Assembly: GCA_032718475.1 (NCBI GenBank)
Contig: JAUCBJ010007907.1
Span: 1-60,509, forward strand
Direction of reading: 5' to 3'
Source: Nemertoderma westbladi
Taxonomy: Eukaryota > Xenacoelomorpha > Nemertodermatida > Nemertodermatidae
Length of the DNA stretch: 60,509 nt
Shown: positions 20,296 through 30,880 of the stretch, one piece after another
Numbering within the stretch: position 1 is the first letter of the stretch
How the letters are laid out: the number at the start of each line of letters is the position of its first letter
Position numbers and translations under genes: made by a program
The notes under the pieces: model-generated
Told to the model about the DNA's origin: nothing
The model's input: only the letters and a program-made list of their open reading frames with translations
Databases searched by the model: none

Positions 20296-21345
20296 TCACA
20301 CTTTTAGACCTTTAACAGTTTAACCTGCTAATTTAAGTGTCTTAGGAATTGACTATTGCCCGTACTAATTGACATCAGCTGAAGCCAGTCTAGCGCGGCG
20401 TATGACCCACGGGTGTGGAAGACTGGATTCTGTTATAAAGAGAGTAGTAGGCTACTTTGTATTATTCGATTGATCAATACTATATAATCTCCGACAACTA
20501 TATTTACTTTCGGGGAAATATTAACAGTTCCTTTGGGGCGTGGCGCTTTAAGTATCAAGCAGAGTTATGACTGACACTGATTACAACTAGTGGCAATGCG
20601 ATAACGCAAATGGCGCATTCTTTAGGAATGCTTTATTAACCTTCACACTAACTTTCTACACTAATATTCATACTGACACACACTGATTTGCCGACTGTGA
20701 CCGATTTTAGTCATATATAAGGAGGATTGCGACTCACATACGTTGGGGTTATGAAATAGCATTAAATTCACACAAACCACTGTAAATTGAGCCACAATTG
20801 CTACTGCTACACCCTTCTGCTTACCTCAGCAATTAAGAAAGTTAAGGGGGATTTAACGATTATTCATCAGTATTCTCCAAATATAACATCCATTAATCTA
20901 TAACAACGATTAACAATAGTATAAAACAGTATGTCAGAATGCAGTGCAGCGGTGATACAAAATGTTACGATGATGTATGAATTGAGAAATGTGCAATGTT
21001 AATAGATTTGTGTTCTTATGACTCTCTTAGGCCACTGATGTTGCGGGCAAAGTCAGAACAGTCAGAACATCAGAATGAATGAATTCTGAAGGAATGAATT
21101 CTGAGAATTTTGCCGCATTGCGTCTTTTCATATAGGCCACAGAGCATAGGGAAAGGGAGATCGCTCTGATTGGCTGAAATATGTCAACAACAAAGCAGAT
21201 TCTTCACACAAAGAAACAGCTGGTAGTTTTCGTCATCCCAGCTCTGAGTTTTTGACAGACACCTAGTTGCATAAGTTTATAGGCCTTTTAGAGCATTTAG
21301 CGCATTGCTCAAAATGACTTATTTTGTCCGCAAAAGCTTTTACAC
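20296..21345 (-). mobile_element. Second LINE copy, strongly 5'-truncated
   Basis: Homologous to 14088-15300. It contains the full 3' UTR (matching blocks such as CTTTCGGGGAAATATTAACA, GGCGCATTCTTTAGGAA and ATCGCTCTGATTGGCTG) and a degenerate end of the RT ORF (TCCGCAAAAGCTTTTACA shared with 15250-15267). Divergence is high overall but uneven, with near-identical islands. Confidence 0.75.
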
Positions 21346-21429
21346 CACTCCCAGAAAATGGGATTTAAGTCTATAAAATATATATAAAATCACAGTTTCT
21401 AATATAAAAATACTCTAAACTATCAGTCC

Positions 21430-23760
21430 TTCTTTCGCGAACAGCATTTACGGAGTTTCTTAAGACTTGCGAGAGTCTTTTTCTCTTTAGGGTGAGCCAC
21501 TTTATTAGGAGGGCTATTCGATGAGGATTGCGGTTGGTGTGTCCGCCAGTCGAGGTACCCGGTTGGTCGATATCGATATCGGGGGATCGGGATTGAACAA
21601 CCTTTACGGCTCGTTTCAGGATGGCAGCTCTTACTGGTCCTTGATTGGTTGTCTGTACGACAACGGTAGGTTTACCGTATGTAGTGAGGAATTTTCTCGG
21701 TTCAATCGTTTAATCCCTTTCTTTGTATTCATATGGTCGTATATAAACTTCTTGTAATTCAGGGTGTGCGTTTATGAATAACTCAACATATTCTTTCTTC
21801 CTCGGACAATACATATAAATTCCAATGGACTAGTCGAGTTTTAATAAATCCATCGAGATTATATGGAGGTATTACGTCATTTTCAATTCTTGAGACATTA
21901 TAAGGTTTTCTAAATGAGTTTGCTTTAACTAATTGGTCCAAATGTTTTTGTAGTTGTTAAATTTCAACAAGGTCGAGGGGATTTATCAATGGTAGAAACT
22001 TTAAACTATGTGTAGGATCTTCGGGTTTCACCATTTAATATTGAGCTAAGTGGACATAATAGGGATGGTCTTTGATCCCGTAAAATGAGTTCTGTAAAGG
22101 TCTAGCGCGTATGTTAACCTCGTGTACCATACGACGGACAAGATCTGCTTGATTGTCCGGAGATTCAACGAGTATACTGTCGACATGAGCAGCTTCAATC
22201 AGCGGATGTTGTAACATAGGAGCGTCAGCGATAAGATCTCGAGATCTTAGGTTGATATCAACCGGTTGAGGTTGGGCTGTCGCGAAGAGTTTATCTCTGA
22301 ACTGAGGAACCATCGAAGGATGAATGATGGCTTTGGAGTAGAGATCAGTCATAAGTATCTGAGCTTCAGGTTGAGCTAAAGCTGCTTCTTCTCACTCGTC
22401 CATTTCGATATGTTTCTCCTCTAGCTGATTCTTCTCTGCTTGTCTTTGAAAACGTTCGTCTAAGAACTCTTGTAACGAATATGTACGCCCAAGTTCAATA
22501 TCTCCCTCCAGATTCTCGATTTTGCCATCCAACTGAGGTAAAGCTAATTCTTTTACCGCTTGGACTTGTTGATGTAATCTACATTTGTCTAAACAATCAT
22601 AGGTTCCCTTTCCGATCTTTTGCCGAATTGCGTCCAGTGCGTTCAGTGTGACACTTTCCTCCACCTCGGTGACAGGTTGTATCGGAGTCAAACCGGGACG
22701 ATTATACGGTTGAACGGAGATATTAGATGTCCGTGTCCCAATCCGGCTAAGTAGGATGGGCGAATATCCAAGGAGCCCACAACCGGAGTGCCACCGACTA
22801 ATTGTTCGTGTAACACCAGATATTTGAACAATGAGTACAACTCAGGAGGATCTGTCATACTGATAGGGTCAAGAGTCTGCGGTCGCACCGGGGACTGATG
22901 AGGTTTGACCGAGTATTCCGGAACTCTGATCATAGGTTTCCTTAAGGATCATTTGAGTCGAGCGAGCGTAGGTGGCACGTCGAACAGGTTTTGCTCAAAA
23001 CTCCCGTAAGTATAGCGAGTATAACTATGTTTAGCACAACGTCTCCACGGGTGTTTATGGCGTTCTGTTTGTTGATTGGGTCTAGGGCATTCATCGCAGT
23101 AATACCAAAGATGCACATCTTGTAAGGGAAACGATGGCGCCTTTTCTCCCGTTTTACAATATTCCTCCATCTGTTCGAAGCTATCCGGTACAACAAGTAG
23201 GGGTCGATTAGCGGTATGATACATCATAGTAAAATACAATCGTTTAAGTTCCATCATAGGATTATGATGTATACCTTGCAGATATCGAGTTTCTAGATTT
23301 GACTAGCTACATTGAGATAAGTTTCTCTCAGGAACTCTAAATATTCGTAAAAGTCAGTACGCTTGTCCGGTTCTTCGAGATCTTCTCTTTCGAGTCAGTT
23401 TCGAATAGAATTTTCATGTTCGATTTTCAGTTTGTCGTTCCGACTCCACTGGGCGTGATATTTAAACAAAATCATCTCCTTTTCGGTATCCACATCGTCT
23501 GTATCGTGTAAATCGATAGGATGACCAGTAGTCAAGAAGTCCAAATACATACCATTACGATGCGTATAGCGCGCGGTGAATTTTCTATAGTCCAATTCAC
23601 GCGTGAGCTGTTCCTCTGACATTGGCGTTTCGATATAATGTCCATCATCTTCCGTTGTATGTTGACTAGCGTCGCCGCTTATCAAACTATCAACAAATGC
23701 TTGTAGAGGTAGAGTATAGTGCTCCTTGATACCAAGATCATCTTCTATTAACTCAGTCAT
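21430..23760 (-). pseudogene. Broken multi-frame coding region, Gag-like, with a Cys/His cluster
   Basis: Minus-strand coding-like segments follow each other closely: 23395-23760 (acidic, starts at an ATG), 22949-23257 (contains YYCDECPRPNQQTERHKHPW..C..H, a zinc-binding-like cluster), 22688-22933, 22392-22691 (coiled-coil-like), 22035-22352, then open stretches to about 21430. Segments 22392-22691 and 22035-22352 are in one frame separated by a TGA, and two further TAA codons follow with sensible sequence after each; other junctions need frameshifts. I read this as one or two long proteins damaged by several stops and indels. No enzymatic motif is visible. The family is unknown; a retroelement structural protein is the best guess from the zinc cluster and neighbours. 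Confidence 0.5.
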
Positions 23761-23799
23761 AATATATATATATGAGTTTATCGATATTCTAAATGAAGG

Positions 23800-24934
23800 C
23801 TAGCGGGCGTTGCTGCCTATTATCCCCCACTGCCCCCATCCTCTTGTTGTCTGGTAGGGGCACCTTTGGCTGCTCTTTACCATCCCTATGGTATATCGCC
23901 CCCCTCGCACTTCATCGAGTTTTCTGACACTCTCCTGCACCTGGAACACAGTTGAATCCTGTGGAAAGTGCCAAGAAGCACTCCCTAGCCAAACTCGCAA
24001 GCCCATGCTTTCTGAGGTCCAACCAACACTACCCTTTCAGACAACATAAGCTGACTTATTTGACCATGGTGGGAAATCCTACCTTGTCTACACTTGCCGT
24101 CTTTCTGGATGGCCCACTATCATCGACATGTGGAACCGCAGCCCTTATGCAAAGATGGTCACAGCCGCATTAGCACCACACTTCATGGATCTCGGGTCCC
24201 AACCAAGATTCGCACTGATGTTGGCGCTCAGTTTGACTCCTATGACTTCCTTGAATTCCTATGTCGCTGGGGTGTCCAGACAGACCCATCAACACCCTAC
24301 AATCCATCTAGCAATGGACACGCAGAGGCTGATGTAAAGGCAATGAAGGGACTGATTACCAAGACTGGAGGACTCAATGAACAGTTTCGCTTTGGTATGT
24401 TGGAGTGGCGCAACACTCCCAACTCCAGTGGATTCTCCCCTGCCCAAATCCTATTTGGAGCACCATTACGGTCTCTGGTACCCGCACACCATACAACCTA
24501 TGCATCTTCATGGCAGACAACTACTGATGCGATAGACAATCGTGCTGTTGTTAAGGAAGTCAAACGTATTCATTTTGACAAGGGTACTCATCGTCCACTA
24601 AAACCCCCCCATATTGGTGACTGTTATAATCCAGGACCCCACTACGAAATCCTGGGATCGTGAAGGTCTGGTGACGTCTATCGGACGCCACCATTACTAC
24701 TGGGTGCGACTACCCAGTGGGCGTACACTCCGCCGTAACCGTCGTTTCTTACGCCACCAACACCACCAACCTATGGATGGAGCGCAACCTAGCAGCCCTC
24801 AATCACAAACTGCTAATGAACGCAATGTTCACTTCAGCCCAATTCCTGAGGCAATCCAGCCACATCATAGTTCCCACACTCGGAAACCCCCAGATAAACT
24901 CAACGTTCAGATATTACTGAAAGCTAGAAAGGGG
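23800..24934 (+). pseudogene. Ty3/gypsy integrase fragment
   Basis: Plus-strand fragments read as the C-terminal half of a Ty3/gypsy pol. They comprise an integrase zinc-binding remnant (CGKCQEALP near 23965), the core around IRTDVGAQFDSYDFLEFL, then STPYNPSSNGHAEADVKAM with the third catalytic acid, and LEWRNTPNSSGFSPAQILFG, followed by a basic C-terminal region (RLPSGRTLRRNRRFL). The frame changes at about 24195 and again near 24640, and a stop interrupts the zinc-binding part, so the gene is dead. The upstream RT and protease are absent. It ends at a polypurine tract (AGAAAGGGG) joined to an LTR start. Confidence 0.85.
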
Positions 24935-25430
24935 TGTGGAGATCTGAAGATACTGTTGTGGAGATCTGAAGACACTGTATATCTGGGCATTGCCTATATC
25001 GTATATACTCAAATATACAGATGACTCATTCAGGGACAACGCCCTGACAGATTTCAGCATTTAGTCTGTAGTTAGGCATACCAAACGACCTGCTATTAAT
25101 ACACAGTATGCTGACTCGTTTGGAACCGGCTGGTGAGTAATCTTATGAACCTACAGCACTCCATGCCATACTGTACCACGTTTAACTTCAAAGGGTTCTC
25201 TTAATTAAACCTACAGTACTAGTGCTAATATCACAATATAATTACAATATTTGGTGCGATTAATTTTATAACATCCCATCTAAAATAGTAATGGTTAGTG
25301 ATGCTAGTAATGGTAGTAACGGAGACATCTAAAATTGAGTGTGCCACTGTCTGACTGTCTTGACTGTACCAGAAGCGCTGAAGGTTGAACTGACTGCCAG
25401 ACTGCTCGACGCCAGTTTCATAATTTATTA
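24935..25430 (+). mobile_element. Probable 3' LTR of the Ty3/gypsy fragment (right end uncertain)
   Basis: Directly after the polypurine tract the sequence begins TGTGGAGATCTGAAGA, the expected position and dinucleotide of a 3' LTR. The first 22 bases are tandemly repeated once. I could not identify the LTR end or a second LTR in the window. Confidence 0.5.
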
Positions 25431-25483
25431 GAACCCCAGAACCGCTCTCCTTTGCGATCTTAGGCCATTCTACCCTGCGTACC

Positions 25484-25705
25484 CGGGTCTAACCTGTGAA
25501 TTCGGATCGGTCTAACCTTCGTTCTCGTATCTGCTTAACCTGCATTCTCCGACTGGTTCACACCGACTTCTCGGATCGGATTAACCCACGTTTTCGGTCT
25601 GGTTAAACGCGGTAATTCGGATCAGTTTAACCCGCGTCTTCAGGCTGGTTTGAACTGACTTATCAGTTTGGTTTAAACTGCGTATTCGGGTTTGTTAATA
25701 CTACC
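25484..25705. repeat. Degenerate 23-bp minisatellite
   Basis: About 9.5 diverged units with a constant 23-bp period, each close to CGGATCGGTTTAACCYGCGT plus TYT. Confidence 0.8.
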
Positions 25706-25869
25706 TGAGCCACTTCTACAGTTTCGGGCGCGGCTTTACCTTCTTACCTATGATATGGGGCCAACGTCCCCTTTTAACGATGTATAACCACCAATCTGAA
25801 GCCTACGGGTCGGGAGTTTCAGGCGAGTTCAGTCAGGCTGATTGTTTATTTAATTAACCAACATCACTT

Positions 25870-26375
25870 CTATATAAATTTAATTTAATTATCATTTAAT
25901 TATCATACGATTGATTGCATCCCATCTCTTAAAATTACTGATACTTAATTACTATATTAATTGAATTTAATTATCATACGATTGATTGCATCTCATCTCT
26001 TAAAATTACTGATCAAAGTTTATAACATCCGCTTTACATTCAATCAATTAGTTTTTTCACCTTGTCATAATCTGAATCAGCCATTATTCATTTACTATTT
26101 GTAGAACTGTACACATTGTACTAATTTGTTTTCTTTTTCGTTATCATGCACAAATTCGATCAATTCAGAACAATCAGTTCTTTCTTCATGTCTTAATCTG
26201 CTTCAACCATTATTCATTTATTATTGTCTACCTATGATCTAATTGTAGAACTGTATCCATCGTACTAATTTGTTTTCTTTTTCATTATCATGCATAAATT
26301 CGATCAATTCAGAACTATCAGTTCTTTCTTCTTGTCTTAATCTGCATCAGCCATTATTCACTTATCATTAATTAT
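25870..26375. repeat. AT-rich tandem duplications (71-bp and 144-bp periods)
   Basis: TTAATTATCATACGATTGAT starts at 25896 and 25967 (period 71). GTAGAACTGTA starts at 26101 and 26245 (period 144) with most of the unit shared. No gene lies in 25706-26489. Confidence 0.8.
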
Positions 26376-26489
26376 CATCCACCACCAAATCTTTTGATAA
26401 GTTATACTCTTGAAACACCCAACCAACACTTCATCCCCCTCCAGAGGTGCCTGTTCTATTCACACCAGTACGTTTTGCTATCCTACAAT

Positions 26490-27372
26490 ATGTCCCAGGG
26501 TACACAACGTTGCTGTTCCTGCTAACCAGGGGGGACTTGCAAAAACTGCCGTTGTTGGAGATTGTGGACTGCGTGCACCAACTGCATTCCATACCTAACA
26601 AGTAAGTGTACTAATATCCAAGGAAGATTAGCTCTCAACCTCAATGACAGCTGCTGCGGATGCAAAGGTAAATCAGGTCGATATCTAAGATGCGTCTGTG
26701 CCAAGCCAGGGCGAGCATGCTACAACTGTGCCCCTTCGAAAAATGGTTTTTGTGCAAATGTGATGACAGGACCAAGTTCCAGACCAGTTCCACTAAGGAG
26801 TTCCTCACAACCATTGCCAATCCGAGAGAAAAGGAATACCGATTCAATCGGCTCCAACTCACAGCCACTTGAACCCAGTAACACCTCAACAGATGAGGAC
26901 ACCTTTGTAGATGCAGACGAAACCTTGTGTAATGCAATAGTACCCCAAGAACCATAGCTAAAGGAGGACCAGATGCACAGATTAATGCTCCTGAAGGACC
27001 AACTTCTGAGGCTTCCTACACAGAGGATCACGCTGCCTAGATAAAGCTAGTGTTCTAGTCACCAGCCCACTAGCTATAGCCAGTTTTGCCATCTGGCCAC
27101 CAAGAGCAAGTTTTTCCTGTTTTAGACAGTTTTTCCTCAGCATACCAAGTAAGTTCAGCAGATGGTATGTCAACAACAGCAGTTACATTGGGTGGGTCTT
27201 CTACCCTCACAGACAGTTTATCTGCCACAGCCAATAATGATGTACCAATTTATCCCTCGCATGTCCTCAAGGCCCTCAAAGCAAACTGTGCTGCAACTGC
27301 TCGACCCATGGATGCAAACCCACCAGCCACTGTTGTTGCACTCGCTCTAGCCGACCCTGCATTAGTTGTACC
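26490..27372 (+). pseudogene. Cys-rich N-terminal region of the retroelement (interrupted)
   Basis: ATG at 26490 opens MSQGTQRCCSC, followed at once by a TAA. Beyond it the same frame gives CKNCRCWRLWTACTNC, then a second module (CCGCKGKSGRYLRCVCAKPG..CYNC..FCAN) and, after frame changes near 26960-27240, a third module (CCNCSTHGCKPTSHCCC) that is cut by the P-like insertion at 27372 and resumes at 30881 (CTPLALGKCNT). The spacing C-x2-C-x-C...R-x-C-x2-C-x5-6-G-x-C is repeated in all three. These modules probably bind zinc or nucleic acid. The stop codon and frame changes show decay independent of the insertion. Confidence 0.65.
27365..27372. repeat. Left target-site duplication GTTGTACC
   Basis: Eight bases immediately outside the left terminal inverted repeat of the P-like element, identical to 30873-30880. 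Confidence 0.93.
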
Positions 27373-30300
27373 CAAGGCCACCTATAATACAGGCCTTGCA
27401 GCCCAATAATTGCCAAAATTTGCTAGGGCTGAAGTTTTACAATCTACATTTCACTTAGATGTCCCTTGGATGCGACATATTTCGAATTATGGATGTGGAC
27501 AGAACTATTACTATTTTTCAGGGGACACCAAAAGTGTTACCGGTAGGCCTATACAAAATCAGACTGATTGATCATTCTATCATTACCGGTACGGTTAACA
27601 GTAGGCTATTACTGTATTATGTGGGTTAGCCTACAGCTTTCAGACGTTTCAGTGGTTACCACTTACTCTGTTACTACCACTAGTGCTGTAGTGATAAACT
27701 GCTATTCAGTTAGGCTACTGCGCATGCCAGTCTGTTGTATTAATTTGCAATAGCTACGACTACCCTACCTATTTGATATCGAATATTTTATTATTATTGT
27801 TACAACTGTTGTATTATTGTTGCTGTTGTATGCGTAGCCTAATGGGACGAAAATGTTCTGTGGGGAACTGCCGAACTGGTTACTGTCGAACCAAGGAACA
27901 TCCAGAAGAGACGGGTCCGATTCCGGTTTACTCCTTCCCGAGAGACGAGCGACAGCGGGTGGAGTGGATTAGCTGATTAGAGCTCTTCCGAACATCATTG
28001 GAAGTGTTACCGATAATATGGGAGTCTGTCGGCTCCACTGGCCAACGCAAACTCCCATGAAGTCGGTAAAAGGCGGTCGCGGCGGTGGAGTTCCAACTAA
28101 TCCACCGTCAATATTTAATACTCCCGATTCTTGGGTCCCTACTCCTTCTGCGAGACCACGAGCTACTTCTTCTTCCACGAGCTTCAACCAACTCCGCAAC
28201 ACTCTGCCGGATGAACTCCCGAGGTTTCTCGAGATGGACTTTATACTTGTGGAATTGTTTTCGACGCAGCTCCACAATAAATTAGGTGGAAGTTACGATT
28301 TGCTCTTGCGAGATTCTGGGGATGCAGTAGTTATGAGCCGTGAAAGAGAAGGTCCAACAGCTAAATTGACTCTCAACATTACAGTATCTACTGAATCCCT
28401 TTCGTTTAGTGGCTACAGAGGCCTTCGTAAGGAGAAATTCCTGTTTCTTCGATATCCCGACAAAGTTCGACGTTGGTCTGAACTCGAGGAAGTGATTAAT
28501 GTTTTGAATCAGGACACTCCAGTAGAGGACGAGCGCTGGATTTTCATTAATCGCCAAATTGAGCTACTGAATACTCCCAAGAATGGAAAGGTATATCTTG
28601 CAAATGATTTATCCCTTGCATTTTCTTGGTATAGGTTGTCGACGAAGCTTTACCAGACACTCCAGGAATTCATGGCACTTCCAAGTTTGCGAGTGATCCG
28701 TAATATTACATCGGCAGTGTCTAATGTTGATACGAAGGAGTTTCTCACTGCTGTATTTGAGAAATTGGAGGACCGCCAACGCATTTGCTCCTTGGTTATT
28801 GATGAAATATATATAAAGCCATCTGTTCAATATTATGGGGGAACTGTTTATGGTAATTCAGTTGATGATCCAACGAAACTGGCCAGAACGATTTTGGCAG
28901 TAATGATTTGTTGCGCATTTGGAGGGCCCAGCTTCATTTTGAAGGTGATACCATGCAGTGGTTTAACTTCGGAGTTTCAGTTGGACAATGTGAATCTCAT
29001 CCTTAAAGATCTGGTTTCATGTAAAATTGTTGCGATTGTGGTCGTTGTCGATAACAACAAGGTAAACCAGAAATTTGTAAAGATGTTCAAAATTCCAAAC
29101 CTATCGAAACCGTGGATTGCGACATCTCCTTTTGGTTCGGATTACCCATTGTTTCTCATTAATGATCCTGTGCACATTCTAAAGTGCATATGTAACAACT
29201 GGTACACAGAGGAACATAAATCTATAATGTTTTATGATGTTAGGGACTCCGATCGGTCCCAAATGACAGCCAGTTGGAGCCATTTAATACAAATGTACGA
29301 ATCTGACAGCAAATCCCTTGTTACGTTTTCCGATTTAACTAAGTCTGCTGTTAGTCCTTCTAATATACAGCGACAAAATGTAGGATTGGCGCTGAAAATA
29401 ATTTCGGATAAGACAATAGCTGCACTGAAATCATCCGATATACCTGGTGTGGATGAAACTGTTAACTTCCTGGAACTTGTTGCCGAATGGTGGAAGATGT
29501 TAAACATTAAGGGTCTGACTGCTGGTGTCCGTTTCAACGACAACACCAGGGATGCTTTCAGCGACCCTCATTTGCCAGACTATCAGACTATGTGATTCCA
29601 TGCAGAACAGTTCTCGTCAAAAACGATGTAAATCGCTTACTAATGAAACTTCATCAGCATCTGCGAACACTACCAGAGGGATTGTTGATGCTACTAAGTA
29701 TCTGTTGACTACATCGAACAACACATTCAAGCACAACTTTGTGTTGACCAATTTTTTTCATGCAGACTGTATTGAATCCTATTTCGGAAGAATTCGCCAA
29801 GCTTATGGTGGGTGTTACTATATCAACGCTCATCAAGCACTCTGTTTTCTACACATTGATTCAGCTCGTATTCTGGCTTCACTTGATAATCTTCCTGATG
29901 ATACTCCAATGTCTATTCATTCATGTGCGAACTGTTCTACCCCTATGAATGAAACCGAGTTGGAACTTCTTGACTCTCTCCCACTTTTGGCAGATGACAT
30001 ACCAAATCCGGAAATTTCTGTACTGATATATATTGCGGGGTATCTCACTTTCAAATGCAAATTAGCACCAGGAGCAATCAGTACCGAGACCAGCGACCAA
30101 GTAACTCAGTACTTTCACGAGTTAAATCGAGGTAGATTATCTTTTCCTTCGGATAATTTGGTATTGTATACCTGTTACTGCTATGCGTTTTTCAATCACG
30201 TTTCTAAAACTACATTGTGCCGTACTAGACTTGTACATTTATTCACGGCAATATATAAGTATATGTCACCTGCTGATTCGCCTCCATTTGGCCTAAATGT

Positions 30301-30872
30301 TAAGGTTCACCGTACTCTTGCTAATATTTTCCGAAATGAAGTTTGCAAGAAATCTCTCGACGATACCACAGCTGTTGCACAGAAAAGGGCCAAATTTTCG
30401 TCAACATAAACATTGAGTATTATAATTATAATTTGACGTATTATACGTATTATAATTTGAGTTGAATTGGCCTGCCAAGGTCTACATATTTATTTTTAAT
30501 TCGTTGGGAATAACCTGAAATATACTTATTATGAGAACTAAATGCTATTAAATAAAGATATTACACTCGCAATGATTGAAAACCTAAAAATAGGTTGAAA
30601 ATGTTAGTTTTTGAGGCAATTTAATAGACATTTATTATGTATGGAATTTTTCATTCTCAGCACCCATCATGCACCCCTCGAAAAGTGGCATTTCCAGATA
30701 AGCACTAAATTTAAAAATAGACTAAAAAGATTCGCCATACCTGATAACCTTGGAAACAATTAGATAGTAGAGTTAGGTACCGTCATCTAGGTGAAATGTA
30801 GATTGTAAAACTTCGGCCCTAGCAAATTTTGGCAATTATTGGGCTGCAAGGCCTGTATTATAGGTGGCCTTG
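27373..30872 (+). mobile_element. P-like DNA transposon (THAP transposase), 3500 bp, with 89-bp TIRs
   Basis: Terminal inverted repeats: 27373-27461 and 30784-30872, beginning CAAGGCCACCTATAATACAG, with two mismatches over 89 bp. It is flanked by the 8-bp duplication GTTGTACC, the length typical of P elements. It carries a THAP-domain transposase gene in + orientation. It is inserted inside the third Cys-rich module of the surrounding retroelement, so it is younger than that element. The TIRs remain ~98% alike while the transposase has two frameshifts. Confidence 0.95.
27842..30409 (+). pseudogene. P-element-like transposase with N-terminal THAP domain
   Basis: ATG at 27842. THAP zinc domain: MGRKCSVGNC at the start, ERQRVEWIS, then VCRLHWP supplying the last Cys/His. 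The frame shifts by one near 27970 (TGA inside the THAP domain), continues as a 525-residue ORF to 29595, then shifts again near 29590 and runs to 30409. The catalytic RNase H-like core carries acidic residues in LVIDEIYIKPS, VVVVDNN and LINDPVHILKCICNNW, as in P/THAP9 transposases; GVRFNDNTRDAF and HADCIESYFGRIRQAYGG are the familiar C-terminal motifs. Gene length and order are complete. One or both shifts could instead be small introns (P elements have them), but no clear GT-AG pair is visible, so a recently inactivated copy is most likely. Confidence 0.88.
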
Positions 30873-30880
30873 GTTGTACC
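30873..30880. repeat. Right target-site duplication GTTGTACC
   Basis: Identical to 27365-27372, directly outside the right terminal inverted repeat. Confidence 0.93.

Noticed and set aside
14088-21240. LTR pair flanking a retroelement (direct repeats 14088-15095 and 20296-21240).
   Set aside because: The homology continues past 15095/21240 into the C-terminal coding region of the LINE RT, so these are two copies of a LINE 3' end, not LTRs.
22035-22691. Alternative genetic code (in-frame TGA/TAA with coding on both sides).
   Set aside because: CPT1 and the other ORFs in the same window obey the standard code; point mutations in a dead element explain the stops.
22392-22933. Polycistronic-looking ORFs with a 4-bp overlap (22688-22691).
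   Set aside because: The start is a TTG, and neighbouring segments read through stops in frame; this is a broken coding region, not an operon.
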